Positions 27,926 through 37,007 of a stretch of DNA of 64,000 nucleotides are shown piece after piece. The notes below the pieces were generated by a model that saw nothing but the letters and a program-made list of their open reading frames with translations, searched no databases and had not been told where the DNA came from. The DNA is from JBDFMH01 sp047238125. Its GTDB lineage: Bacteria; Pseudomonadota; Alphaproteobacteria; Sphingomonadales; Sphingomonadaceae. The DNA is taken from the NCBI RefSeq assembly GCF_047238125.1, contig NZ_JBDFMH010000001.1, positions 1,240,001 to 1,304,000 of the forward strand, in the 5' to 3' direction. The position numbers and the translations under genes are program-made. Position 1 is the stretch's first letter. Each line of letters begins with the position of its first letter.

Positions 27926-30493
27926 CTATTGCCCATTTCTGCCCATCGTCTGGGCGAGCGCCTTGGCGATATTGATGATCGTATAGGGCTTCTGCACGAC
28001 CAGCCGTCCGCGATGTTCGTCCGGGAAATGCGCGCCTTCGCCATAGCCGGTGGCAAACACGAACGGGATGCCCAGCTTGAGCAGCTGGTCCGCCACCAGG
28101 AAGCTCGTCGAATTGCCAAGATTGACGTCGAGGATGGCGATCGTCGGCCGGGCGGCGGCGATCTGATCGAGCGCCGCCCCGACCGAGGACGCAGTCGCAA
28201 CGTCGCTCGCGCCCAGCCGGGTCACGATATCCTCGGCATCCAGCGCGATGATCAGGCTGTCCTCGACCAGCAGCACGCGCTCGCCGCCGAGCAAATCGGT
28301 CGGTGGTTCCTCGCGGTGGCCGGGGGCGGGCTTCGCGAAGGTGATCGGGATGCGATCACCCGGCTCCGCGGTCGATACGTGGCGGGCGGGAATGCAGAAC
28401 TTCGCGATCACCCCGCCCGGCGCATAATCGATCCCCGCCTTGCCGCCGAGATCGTAAGGCACGGACCGCTCGATGATCGTGGTGCCGAACCCTTGTCGGG
28501 ACGGCGGGCTGACGGCCGGGCCACCGACATCCTGCCAGGATATCTCGAGATCTCCGGCGGCATCGCGCGCCCACTGAATCCGAACCGTGCCACCCGGAAC
28601 CGAAAGGCTGCCATATTTGGCGGAGTTGGTGAACAGCTCGTGGATCACCAGCGCCATCGTCGAATAGGCGGTCGGGTTGAGCAGAACCGCCTCGCCATGC
28701 ACGATGATCCGTTCGTCTTCGTCCAGGAAGGCGGCGGCCTCGGCCGCGATCAGCGGTTCCAGCGGGGCCGGCCCCCAATGATCCTCCGTGATCTGGTTGT
28801 GCGCGCGCGCCAGGGCGTGGATGCGGCCATCGACCAGTTTGACGAATTCATCGACGCTGGCGCCGCTGACATGGGATTGCCGGATGAGCCCGCGGATCAG
28901 ACCCAATATGTTGCGCACCCGGTGATTGAGCTCGGCGATCAGCAGTTCCTGGCGGACGCCCGCCTGCTGGCGCTGCGCCGAAACCTCGTCGGCCAGCCGC
29001 AGCACGACCTCGATCAAGGTCGCGCGCAACGTTTCTGCGACCCGCTGCTCCGATCCCGTGAACGGAAGCGATCGGCCGCGGACCAGCTGTTTCCATTCGG
29101 CGAAGCTTTCCCGCGGGGTAAGGCGCGGACCGTTCGGCCCATAGGCCGCGGGCTTGTGCGGGTCGCCCGCCCAGCGCACCGATCGGATCAGCTCGGATCG
29201 AAACAGCACGACATAATCGCGCGGGCTGCGCGACACGGGGATCGCCAGCAGGCCGGCTGCGGTCTCGGCAAATTCCTCGGCATCGGGGATCAGCGAGCCG
29301 ATATGGTCGGTAGCGAACACCTTGCCGGCGGACGTCGCATTCAGCGCGCGGATGATGCGCCGGAAGTCGGCAGAAGGCGGCGTGGCTCCGGAGAAGGCGT
29401 AGTTGCCCGAGAGCCAGACGCCGACACCGTCCGCTGGGATCGCGTGGGTCAGCACGTCGGCCAGCCAGTCGGGATCGCGCAGCAGCGCCTCGTCCGATGC
29501 GACCGAACCGAGCAGCTGATCGGAGATGTCGCGCGCGCGGCGCTCGAACTCCACCGTCTCCTTGCGCTCGCGGCTCTCCAGCCGCATCGAGAACATCTGA
29601 GCGAACAGCTCCGTCACCGATCGCCGCTCGAACGTCGGGCAGTTCGGCGAATAATGGTGGCAGGCGAACAGGCCCCACAGCTTGCCATCGACGATGATCG
29701 ACACCGACAGCGACGCATCGACGCCCATATTCTTCAGATATTCGATATGGATCGGCGACACCGCGCGCAGCAGCGACAACGACAGGTCGAGCGGCTCGCC
29801 GCTCTGATCCAGTTGCGGCACGATCGGCACCGGCACGGCATTCACGTCGGCAATCACGCGCAGCAGATTGCGGGTGTAGAGGATGCGGGCCTGGGCCGGA
29901 ATGTCGCTGGCCGGATAATGGAGCCCCATGAAACGGCCGATGCCCGACTTGCAGGCTTCCGCGACCACTTCGCCCGATCCATCGGTCGCGAAGCGATAGA
30001 CCATCACCCGATCGAAACCGACGAGCGCGCGAACCTGGCGCGCGCCTTCGCGGAAGAAGGTCTCCAGGTTGGCGCATTGGTCGAGCCGGGCGATCATCGA
30101 GCGCACCATGCCGGTCACGTCGCCAAGCTCGCCGATCGACGGTTCCGCCTCAATGACGATGGTGCCGCTCGACAGGTGGATCGCGATATCGAACGGCCCC
30201 CTGCCCGCTACCAGTTCGATACCGAACAGCCGCTCAACCGCGTCCGGCCCGCGCAACAGCGTCGTGCGATTGCGCAGATCGTGCACCGCGCGTGCCGTCA
30301 CCAGTTCGGTGAGCGGGCGCCCGACGGCATCGGCGGGGTCTACGCCGATGAAATCGAACAGGTTCGCCGATGCCCGCGCGACCATCCAGTCCGCGGTCAC
30401 GGCGAGCAGCAGGCCGATCGGCTGGATCGCGCCCAGGATGTGGATCGGCTCGCGATCGCAATTGGTCAGGTCGACGGCAGGCTGATCAGCCAC
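27926..30493 (-). CDS. bphP: Bacteriophytochrome hybrid kinase (PAS-GAF-PHY-HWE kinase-receiver)
   Basis: Red/far-red light sensor of 855 residues. The biliverdin-binding Cys is at residue 12 (LTNCDREPIH). PAS (about 15-120), GAF (about 140-310, with the chromophore motif YPASDIPAQAR) and PHY (about 330-500) follow. The kinase is of the HWE type: H box ELNHRVRNILG near residue 520 and N box HELFTNSAKYG. A C-terminal receiver (about 735-850) has the phospho-acceptor Asp in AILDVNLG and Lys in VVQKPY. It overlaps bphO by eight bases. Output partners are not visible. Confidence 0.95.
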   Translation of the reverse strand: MADQPAVDLTNCDREPIHILGAIQPIGLLLAVTADWMVARASANLFDFIGVDPADAVGRPLTELVTARAVHDLRNRTTLLRGPDAVERLFGIELVAGRGPFDIAIHLSSGTIVIEAEPSIGELGDVTGMVRSMIARLDQCANLETFFREGARQVRALVGFDRVMVYRFATDGSGEVVAEACKSGIGRFMGLHYPASDIPAQARILYTRNLLRVIADVNAVPVPIVPQLDQSGEPLDLSLSLLRAVSPIHIEYLKNMGVDASLSVSIIVDGKLWGLFACHHYSPNCPTFERRSVTELFAQMFSMRLESRERKETVEFERRARDISDQLLGSVASDEALLRDPDWLADVLTHAIPADGVGVWLSGNYAFSGATPPSADFRRIIRALNATSAGKVFATDHIGSLIPDAEEFAETAAGLLAIPVSRSPRDYVVLFRSELIRSVRWAGDPHKPAAYGPNGPRLTPRESFAEWKQLVRGRSLPFTGSEQRVAETLRATLIEVVLRLADEVSAQRQQAGVRQELLIAELNHRVRNILGLIRGLIRQSHVSGASVDEFVKLVDGRIHALARAHNQITEDHWGPAPLEPLIAAEAAAFLDEDERIIVHGEAVLLNPTAYSTMALVIHELFTNSAKYGSLSVPGGTVRIQWARDAAGDLEISWQDVGGPAVSPPSRQGFGTTIIERSVPYDLGGKAGIDYAPGGVIAKFCIPARHVSTAEPGDRIPITFAKPAPGHREEPPTDLLGGERVLLVEDSLIIALDAEDIVTRLGASDVATASSVGAALDQIAAARPTIAILDVNLGNSTSFLVADQLLKLGIPFVFATGYGEGAHFPDEHRGRLVVQKPYTIINIAKALAQTMGRNGQ

Positions 30494-31043
30494 GGCACTG
30501 AAGCTCCGAAAAATGATTCGCGCCCTGCTCGAAGGCTCGGAAGGCGCGCTGCGCTGCCGAGGCAGCGACCGAGCGTTCGTCGTCGGTCGTAAGTCGGGTG
30601 TCGAGCCGCCGGATCAAGGACCGCCACAAAGCGGAATCATTGGCGTCCAGAAACTGGCGCGGAAGATGGGCCGGCACCGATCGTGCCAGCATGGTGCCGC
30701 CAAGCCGCGATCCTTCCAGGACATACGCAGTCCCGAGCAGTTCCGGTTCGCCGTCCAGCAGAGGCGCGTCGGAGACAGGGCCGGGAGCGGCATCCAGTGC
30801 GGCAAGATCGGCGATCAGCAAATCCGATCGCTGCCGCTGATCCCAGTCCGGCAGGGCATCGCCCGGCTGAGTGCGGCCGATGGCCGCCTCCAGCGGGAGA
30901 AAGGCGTGCGCCTGCGCCTGCAGGAAAAGCCGATAGCTGTCGGCATCCATCAGCGAGAAGCGAGAAAAGGCATGATCGACGCGATCGTGCCAGGCCTGCG
31001 TGGCGGCCCGCAGATAGGAACGCGTTGATTGCTGGTCCTTCAT
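30486..31043 (-). CDS. bphO: Biliverdin-producing heme oxygenase
   Basis: A 185-residue helical heme oxygenase that opens heme to biliverdin, the chromophore of the adjacent phytochrome. The proximal His is in TQAWHDRVDHAFSRF near residue 19, and the distal helix has YVLEGSRLGGTMLAR with its flexible Gly residues. An AGGGG block six bases before the ATG supports the start. Upstream lies an AT-rich palindrome CTTAATTTAAG (31058-31068) that may belong to the promoter. It is first in the bphO-bphP operon. Confidence 0.93.
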   Translation of the reverse strand: MKDQQSTRSYLRAATQAWHDRVDHAFSRFSLMDADSYRLFLQAQAHAFLPLEAAIGRTQPGDALPDWDQRQRSDLLIADLAALDAAPGPVSDAPLLDGEPELLGTAYVLEGSRLGGTMLARSVPAHLPRQFLDANDSALWRSLIRRLDTRLTTDDERSVAASAAQRAFRAFEQGANHFSELQCRG

Positions 31044-31136
31044 CGGGCCCCTGTCGCCTTAATTTAAGCCGACCGCAACCGATCGTCTTGCCCAGGGCAG
31101 TCCTCCTTGTGTCCCAGATGGATACCGGCAGTCCGT

Positions 31137-31931
31137 CTAGAAGGCTGGGATGACTGCGCCCTGATATTTGCGCTGGATGAAATTGCGGGTGGCATCGCTG
31201 CGTAGCGCCGCCAACAGTTTGGCGACCTTCGGATCTGCCTGCGCCGCGGGCAGCCCGACCACATAGTTCACATAGGGGCTGTCCCTGCCCTCGATCACCA
31301 GCGCGTCGCGGGTCGGGTTCAGGCCCGCATCGAGCGCATAGTTGGTGTTGATCAACGCCAGATCGACCTGATCAAGCACCCTTGGCAGCGTAGCGGATTC
31401 AAGCTCGCGGAACTGGAACCGCTTTGGATTGGCGGCGATATCCTTCGGCGTGGCAAGGGGATTTGCCGGATCGACGAGCCTGATCAGCCCCGCCTTCGCC
31501 AGCAGCACCAGCGCGCGGCCGCTATTGCTGGTCTCGTTCGGAATTGCGATCGTGGCGCCTGCCGGGATCGCGGCAAGCGACTTCCACTTGCGTGAATAGC
31601 CGCCCAGCGGCTCGACGTGGATGCCGGCGATCGGCACCATTTTCGTGCCGCGCGCCTTGTTGAATTCGTCCAGGTAGGGCTTGGTCTGGAAATAGTTCAC
31701 CGCGACGCGGCCTTCGGCGACCTGTACGTTCGGCTGCACATAATCGTTGAAGACGCGAACCTGTAGATCGACGCCTTCCTTGGCCAGCACCGGCTTCACC
31801 TGCTCGAGTATCTCGGCATGCGGCACGGCGGTGGCGGCCACGACAAGCGCGCGTGGATCGTCGGGCGCACTCTGCCCGCATCCCGCGACAAGCAGCGCAG
31901 CGCCCAGCAAGGCAGGCAACGAGAAACGCAT
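31137..31931 (-). CDS. metQ: MetQ/NlpA-family substrate-binding lipoprotein
   Basis: Periplasmic binding protein of a methionine-type ABC importer, 264 residues. The signal peptide ends in the lipobox LLVAGC (Cys18), so the mature protein is membrane-anchored. The domain is canonical: VVAATAVPHAEILEQVKPVLAKEG, DYVQPNVQVAEG, NYFQTKPYLDEFN, AIPNETSNSGRAL and LINTNYALDAG. Last gene of an operon with metI, metN, a monooxygenase and an ATP-grasp gene. The ligand may be methionine or a related sulfur compound. Confidence 0.92.
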   Translation of the reverse strand: MRFSLPALLGAALLVAGCGQSAPDDPRALVVAATAVPHAEILEQVKPVLAKEGVDLQVRVFNDYVQPNVQVAEGRVAVNYFQTKPYLDEFNKARGTKMVPIAGIHVEPLGGYSRKWKSLAAIPAGATIAIPNETSNSGRALVLLAKAGLIRLVDPANPLATPKDIAANPKRFQFRELESATLPRVLDQVDLALINTNYALDAGLNPTRDALVIEGRDSPYVNYVVGLPAAQADPKVAKLLAALRSDATRNFIQRKYQGAVIPAF

Positions 31932-31939
31932 AAACTCTC

Positions 31940-32605
31940 CTACCGACGGCTGACGAGCGTGACGATCCGATCGCCGATCATCTGCAGGCTCTGCACGAGC
32001 ACGAGCAGCAGCGCGACGGTGACGATCATCACGTCGGTCTGGAAACGCTGGTACCCGAACCGGATCGCAAGATCGCCCAGGCCGCCCGCGCCGACGACGC
32101 CGGCCATTGCGGTGAACGACACCAGCGCGATCGCAGTCACTGTGGCGGCTGCGACGATGCCCGGCAGCGCTTCCGGCAGCAGCGCGCGCAGCACAAGATC
32201 GCGGGTGGTGGTGCCCATTGCCTGGATCGCCTCGACCGTGTTGCGATCAACCTCGCGCAGTGCGGTTTCCACCAGCCTTGCGAAGAAGGGCGCTGCCCCG
32301 ACCACCAGCGGTGGGATCGCGCCAGCGACGCCAAGCGACGTGCCGACCAGCGCGACGGTGACGGGCAACATCACGATCAGCAGGATGATGAACGGCACCG
32401 ATCGCAGCAGATTGACGAGCAACGACAGCGCCAGATTGATTGTCCGGTTGACCAGGATCTGTCGCGGCGATGTCAGGAAGAGCGCGATGCCGAGCGGCAG
32501 GCCCAACAGCACCGTCAGCACCAGCGATCCGCCCAGCATCGCCAGCGTATCGAGGCAGGCGCGCGCGATATCCGCCCAGTCGATCCCTGCGACAAAATCA
32601 ATCAC
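31940..32605 (-). CDS. metI: Methionine-type ABC transporter permease
   Basis: A 221-residue inner-membrane permease with five to six hydrophobic helices and the coupling loop (EVDRNTVEAIQAMGTTTRDLVLRALLPEALPGI) that contacts the ATPase. The family start (LDTLAMLGGSLVLTVLLGLPLGIALFLTS) and NLLRSVPFIILLIVMLPVT are typical of MetI. It overlaps metN by four bases and is followed eight bases later by metQ. Confidence 0.94.
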   Translation of the reverse strand: MIDFVAGIDWADIARACLDTLAMLGGSLVLTVLLGLPLGIALFLTSPRQILVNRTINLALSLLVNLLRSVPFIILLIVMLPVTVALVGTSLGVAGAIPPLVVGAAPFFARLVETALREVDRNTVEAIQAMGTTTRDLVLRALLPEALPGIVAAATVTAIALVSFTAMAGVVGAGGLGDLAIRFGYQRFQTDVMIVTVALLLVLVQSLQMIGDRIVTLVSRR

Positions 32606-33582
32606 AGCGCGGCCACCGTGCCGTAGCGACCAAGCGCGGCGACCGCGGCCTGCGGATCGCCGCCGGCGATCCCCAGCGTCAGCTGCCGGAAAGGGCCGCG
32701 CCGCAAATGGCCGATCCGCCCGCCCATGATCGCGATGTCGCAGCCGCTTTCCTGCGCCGCGCGGGTCAGGAACGGCTCTTCGGACGCTGCCCCCAGCGCA
32801 GTGAAGCGGATCAATCGGCCGGCGCCTTGCGTCGCAGGATCGCCGATCGTGTCACCCGCTTCCGCCAGCAGTGCGCGGGTCTCGTCGGCGGCAGGCGACA
32901 GGAAGATCGTCTCGACCGGCCCGCTTTCCACGAAGCGGCCCGCCTGCATCACGGCGACCCGATCGCAGACTTCGCGCACGACATCCATCTCGTGCGTGAT
33001 CAGCACGACCGTCAGCCCCAGATCGCGGTTGAGCCGGGCGAGCAACTGCAGCACGTCGCGGGTCGTGTCGGGATCCAGCGCGCTCGTCGCCTCGTCGCAC
33101 AACAGGATCGATGGCCCGGTCGCCAGCGCCCGGGCAATGCCCACGCGCTGTTTCTGCCCGCCGGAAAGCTGCGCCGGATATTTGGCGGCATGATCGCCGA
33201 GGCCCACGAGGGCGAGCAGTTCATCGACACGAGCCGCGATGTCTGGTTTGGGCAGGCCTGCCGAACGCAGCGGAAAGGCGATGTTCTGCGCCACCGTGCG
33301 TGACGACAGCAGGCCGAAATGCTGGAAGATCATGCCGATGCCGCGCCGCAGCCGGCGTAGGCCGAGGGCGTCGAGTCCACCGACATTGGTACCATTCACA
33401 TGCAGCTGCCCGGCATCGGGCCGTTCGAGCCCGTTCAGCATGCGGATCAGGGTCGATTTGCCCGCACCACTTCGACCGATGATCCCGAAGATCTCGCCTT
33501 TGGCTACTTCGAAGCTCACCCCATCCACCGCCGGCCGCGCAGCGCCCGGAAACTGTCGCGATACCGATTCGACCTGGATCAT
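32602..33582 (-). CDS. metN: Methionine-type ABC transporter ATPase with NIL domain
   Basis: A 326-residue ATPase with Walker A GRSGAGKS near residue 37, signature LSGGQKQRVGIARAL, Walker B ILLCDEATSALD and the H-loop ITHEMDVV. Residues from about 245 to 326 form the NIL regulatory domain, which in E. coli binds methionine and inhibits transport. The gene overlaps both the monooxygenase upstream and metI downstream by four bases. Confidence 0.95.
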   Translation of the reverse strand: MIQVESVSRQFPGAARPAVDGVSFEVAKGEIFGIIGRSGAGKSTLIRMLNGLERPDAGQLHVNGTNVGGLDALGLRRLRRGIGMIFQHFGLLSSRTVAQNIAFPLRSAGLPKPDIAARVDELLALVGLGDHAAKYPAQLSGGQKQRVGIARALATGPSILLCDEATSALDPDTTRDVLQLLARLNRDLGLTVVLITHEMDVVREVCDRVAVMQAGRFVESGPVETIFLSPAADETRALLAEAGDTIGDPATQGAGRLIRFTALGAASEEPFLTRAAQESGCDIAIMGGRIGHLRRGPFRQLTLGIAGGDPQAAVAALGRYGTVAAL

Positions 33583-34592
33583 CGCGCGATGACCTGTGCC
33601 GCGAACCGCTCCATCTCCTCCGCCTGCGGGCTCATCTGCAGCAGCAGGAGATCCAGCCCCGCCCCTTCATAGTCGGCGATCCGCTGCCTCAATTGTTCGG
33701 GCGTGCCGACGAGATTGGGACGCAGGCCGCGGTTCGAAACCGAATATTCCTGGATGCGCAGGTCGCGTTCCAGCTGCGTGCCGGAGAGCCACTGATCGAA
33801 ATTGGCATAGCCGGCGGGCAGTTCGCTGACACTGGTGATCCGGTCCAGCTCGCGCCGTGCTTCGGCCTCGCTATCGCGCACGATGGCGTAGGCGGCCATA
33901 CCGAACGTCATCGGCGGGCCGCCCGCATCGGCCCGGCGGCGCTGCATGTCGGCGATCTTGGGCGCGATCGCGGCGGGCGGATCGCCATGCATCACATAGG
34001 CATCGCAGCGCCCGGCGATCATCGTCTTGGCGGCTTCACTCTCGCCGCCGGCGTAGATGATGGGCGGATGCAGCGGCTTGGGCGCGCAGATCGCATCCTG
34101 CGTGTGATAGAAGCGGCCCTCGAAGCTGAACCGATCCTCACTCCACAGACCGCGTACCACGTCCAGCCATTCGCTGGTTCGCGCGTAGCGATCATCATGC
34201 TCGTCGAATTGCAACCCATATTGCCGCGCTTCGTCCGCCCACCAGGACGACACGACGTTCAGGGACAGGCGCCCGCCCGAGATATGATCGATATTGGCGG
34301 CTGCCTTGGCGAACAGCGCGGGCTGGTGGAAATTCGGTCGGACCGCGACCATCAATTCCTGTGTCTCGGTAACGGCGGCGATCGCCGCCGCGGTGGACCA
34401 GGCATCGAGTGCGGGCGCATCGGTGCCCTTGATATCGTTGAGGTTGAGTTCTGCGATCAGTGTGAGATCGAAGCCGATCTGCTCCGCGCGCACGGCCAGA
34501 CGGCGGACATAGTCCCAGCTCGCCTCCATCCCCTCGTCGGGCACGTTGCGCAGCCAGCCGCCGAACACCGGCATCCAATAACCGTATCTCAT
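33579..34592 (-). CDS. LLM-class flavin-dependent monooxygenase (SsuD/SfnG-like)
   Basis: A 337-residue TIM-barrel oxygenase using reduced FMN supplied by a separate reductase. Features are MRYGYWMPVFGGWLRNVPDE, NFHQPALFAKAAANIDHISGGRLSLNVVSSWWADEARQYG and HPPIIYAGGESEAAKTMIA, which match the alkanesulfonate / dimethyl-sulfone monooxygenase branch. Its position between an ATP-grasp ligase and a methionine-family importer, with four-base overlaps on both sides, supports a role in scavenging an organosulfur compound. No flavin reductase is adjacent. Confidence 0.88.
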   Translation of the reverse strand: MRYGYWMPVFGGWLRNVPDEGMEASWDYVRRLAVRAEQIGFDLTLIAELNLNDIKGTDAPALDAWSTAAAIAAVTETQELMVAVRPNFHQPALFAKAAANIDHISGGRLSLNVVSSWWADEARQYGLQFDEHDDRYARTSEWLDVVRGLWSEDRFSFEGRFYHTQDAICAPKPLHPPIIYAGGESEAAKTMIAGRCDAYVMHGDPPAAIAPKIADMQRRRADAGGPPMTFGMAAYAIVRDSEAEARRELDRITSVSELPAGYANFDQWLSGTQLERDLRIQEYSVSNRGLRPNLVGTPEQLRQRIADYEGAGLDLLLLQMSPQAEEMERFAAQVIAR

Positions 34593-35506
34593 GCCCGCAC
34601 CTCGGCGATGGCGGCTTCCAGCCAATCGACAAGCCGTTCGTGCGGATCCCAGCCCAATACATCGAGCGGGTTCGCAACGAAATTCGACAACGCGTTGATA
34701 TCGTAGAAGCGCGCGGTGCCGTCGCGATCGTCGATCATCACTTCGATGCCACCAACGTCCAGCCCGGCCGCCTGCGCGATCCGTTCGGCAGCCGCGATCA
34801 GCGCCGGGGACGGATCGGCGCGCGCCACCGTCACCGCCGCCTTCCCGGGTTCCGCCAGGCAGATATCGGCGGGGCACAGATCGAACCCGCCCCCGCCATC
34901 GACGTCGATCGCATAGAGAAAGCGGCCGGCAAGCGTCTCGAGCCGGGTGATCCGCCCGCCTCGCGCAGGTACGAAGGCCTGCACCAGCAGCACCTTGTCG
35001 ATGCTATCGGGGACCATGCCATCCGCGATCGCGCGGTCGAGCTCGGCGCGATCGTCATAGCGGACGATGCCCGCGCCAGACCCGCCGATATTGGCCTTCA
35101 CCACCATCGGATAGCCGACCGCTTCGGCCGCACCCGGCAAGGATTGCGGATCATGCACGACCCGCGTCGCCGGTATCGCGAAGCCCAGCGACGCGATCAA
35201 CGACAGCTGCCGCGCCTTGGACGCGTCGATCGCCATAACGTCCGGCCCATTGATCACGCGCACGCCGCGATCCTGCCAGTGTCGTAGCAGCGCCTGTCCG
35301 TAGAAGATCGGATGATCCGCCTGCCTGAGAAAGCTCGACATCGCGATCCGGTTCAAGACGATCGGGGCAGGTACGGACGTATCGGCCGGATCGAAGCCAT
35401 GATCCGCCGCCGGCAACGCGACGGCATCGATACCGCGCCGTGCAAGCGCTGCGAACAGAGGTTCGAACCAGACAGGATGTTCGTAGAAGATTGCGATGTC
35501 AGCCAT
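34589..35506 (-). CDS. ATP-grasp ligase, RimK-like
   Basis: A 305-residue ATP-grasp enzyme, which joins a carboxylate to an amine or thiol through an acyl-phosphate. The Gly-rich loop VVKANIGGSGAGIVRY, the QAFVPARGG strand and the metal-binding end DGTARFYDINALSNFVANPLDVLG are seen. The start MADIAIFYEHP follows an AGGGAGGG ribosome site; a frame extension to 35539 is not needed. First gene of the operon with the monooxygenase and metNIQ. Substrate unknown; a peptide-like or sulfur-containing metabolite would fit the context. Confidence 0.82.
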   Translation of the reverse strand: MADIAIFYEHPVWFEPLFAALARRGIDAVALPAADHGFDPADTSVPAPIVLNRIAMSSFLRQADHPIFYGQALLRHWQDRGVRVINGPDVMAIDASKARQLSLIASLGFAIPATRVVHDPQSLPGAAEAVGYPMVVKANIGGSGAGIVRYDDRAELDRAIADGMVPDSIDKVLLVQAFVPARGGRITRLETLAGRFLYAIDVDGGGGFDLCPADICLAEPGKAAVTVARADPSPALIAAAERIAQAAGLDVGGIEVMIDDRDGTARFYDINALSNFVANPLDVLGWDPHERLVDWLEAAIAEVRA

Positions 35507-35632
35507 GGCCCTCCCTAGCAGGGCACGCCTTGCAGGCAACGCAGCCCGATATCCGCCACGGCGAAGCTCAGCTTTCAGCTGCGTGCGGCCCGGCGGGCGG
35601 GCCCCTGCCCGTCACGCCGGACACAGCGCACC

Positions 35633-35881
35633 TCATTCGGCAGCGATCGCCTGATCTTCCTGCCGCAGCAGACCGGACATCTTCCACTGCTGTTCTAGCA
35701 CGCCCGGACCATAATCCTTGGATCCGCCGAGCGTTTCCGCCGCCAAATCGCGCGCCCAGCCGCCGGTAGCGCTATCGCGCTGCTGCTTGCCGGGGCAGAA
35801 GCTGAGCCCGATCCGCCCGAGCCCATTGCCTACCTGAACTGATGCAATCGCGGGGGGATGAGTGCTACTGGTCCGCATCAA
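35633..35881 (-). pseudogene. Fragment resembling a mobile-element phosphatase N terminus
   Basis: An 82-codon frame. Its first half (MRTSSTHPPAIASVQVGNG, then GRIGLSFCPGK and ATGGWARDL) resembles the start of small dual-specificity-phosphatase-like proteins carried on integrative elements, as I recall them. The catalytic region is absent, and the second half (SKDYGPGVLEQQWKMSGLL) does not fit that family. It looks like a junction of two broken genes. Function is unlikely. Confidence 0.45.
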
Positions 35882-35886
35882 CCCTG

Positions 35887-36966
35887 CTAATCCTGTAGCA
35901 GGGAAGCGATCAACAAGCGGATCGCTTCGGTCCAGCCTTCAGCATGCGCCGGAAGCAGCGCTTTGAGTGGTGGCGCTTTACCGTTCAGCTTAATGATCGG
36001 GCTCTCCTTGCCGTCGACGACTTCGCCGCCGATCAGCGTTGCCAGCCGACGGACATACCGATCGGCCAGCGATCGTGGCAGGATCCATCCCACCGCGCGC
36101 GTGTAAAACCTGCCATCCTTATCGACGAAGCCGAGATTAATCGGCTGGTCGACAGCGGGGTGATCAAGCTTGAGGTTGAGGCTGGTTCGATACTCGCCAT
36201 AGACCCCAAGCGGCTCAAGACTGGTGATAAACGCCTGGAGCTGCGCGGGCAGCTTAGCATCCTGCACAGCAAGTTGTTCGTAAACTGGACTTCAGACAGG
36301 CTTTGCGCACGCGGTCCCACGACCGTTCGAGCCGCAGCCATCCTGGCGCTGACCACTGGGTCGTCCCGGATCCGATCATCCGCAGTCCGAACCACGCCGC
36401 GCTCGATCAACATGGTCTTCATCAGAGTCGAGGGGATTACGAGGATCGCATCCTCGGTCCCTGTCTCATACACCGCCAGCTCAACCAGCGCGAACGTGAA
36501 GCGCGCTCCGGCATGGCTTTGTAGCAGTGCGGCCAGCGTCTCGGTCTCGCGCCGGATCCCATCGCCAGCTGCGATAACCAGCATGCGCCCGCGGGCCAGG
36601 TTAAGCGCGACCGCATCGATAAACGCGCTTTCCTCGAGAGCATCGGGATATGTGCGACAATCTGGTGAAGCGAGCCCGCTTCTCATTTTTAGCGTTCGCC
36701 TTGAGCACCGCCGCCTCGAACTGCTAATGGCGCATCGCCGAGAGCGCTGCAGCATAGTCAAGCGCATGTGCGACGACCTCCCGCCGCGCTTGCGGGTTTG
36801 CCCAAAGTTTAGTCTCGACAATAATGATCTCGCCGGTCGGCGTCAGATAGACATTGTCGATAAAGCCGTGCCCGCAGGCAACCTCTCGCGCTGCTGCGAT
36901 GGCGGTACCGAAGCCTGGCTCGATCTCTGCGATTGGTAGGCATTCCGGCTGGTCAAAAGTTTTTAT
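35887..36966 (-). pseudogene. Broken PD-(D/E)XK nuclease-like gene, frameshifted and 5'-truncated
   Basis: One degraded gene is spread over three frames. The 5' piece (about 36966-36727) reads FIDNVYLTPTGEIIIVETK, a restriction-endonuclease-like D...E-x-K core, and ends at an in-frame TAG (36724-36726). The middle piece (about 36690-36300) includes DALEESAFIDAVALNLARG. The 3' piece (about 36295-35887) includes SLEPLGVYGEYRTSLNLKL and ends LLQD. No start codon exists upstream, where stops appear at once. At least one nonsense codon and two frame changes are needed to join the pieces. Confidence 0.65.
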
Positions 36967-36975
36967 GGTCTATCA

Positions 36976-36990
36976 ACATAGGTTATATGG
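36976..36990. promoter_or_regulatory. Dyad site ACATA-N5-TATGG (weak member of shared motif)
   Basis: ACATAGGTTATATGG matches the GCATA-N5-TATGC dyad seen before several catabolic genes further right. It lies in an AT-rich patch just past the pcaF stop and before the broken nuclease gene, so it may be an orphan site or chance. Confidence 0.25.
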
Positions 36991-37007
36991 TTATTTGAAT
37001 AACACGA

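Noticed and set aside
27683..30592. 969-codon plus-strand open frame opposite bphP and the aminotransferase
   Set aside because: Antisense shadow; the minus strand holds clear phytochrome and aminotransferase domains.
35507..35632. SAM-type riboswitch before the ATP-grasp/metNIQ operon
   Set aside because: I looked for SAM-II and SAH conserved blocks and did not find them; a covariance search would be needed to reopen this.
35944..36939. 331-codon plus-strand open frame across the broken nuclease gene
   Set aside because: Low-complexity Ser/Arg translation without motifs; recognisable protein blocks are on the minus strand.
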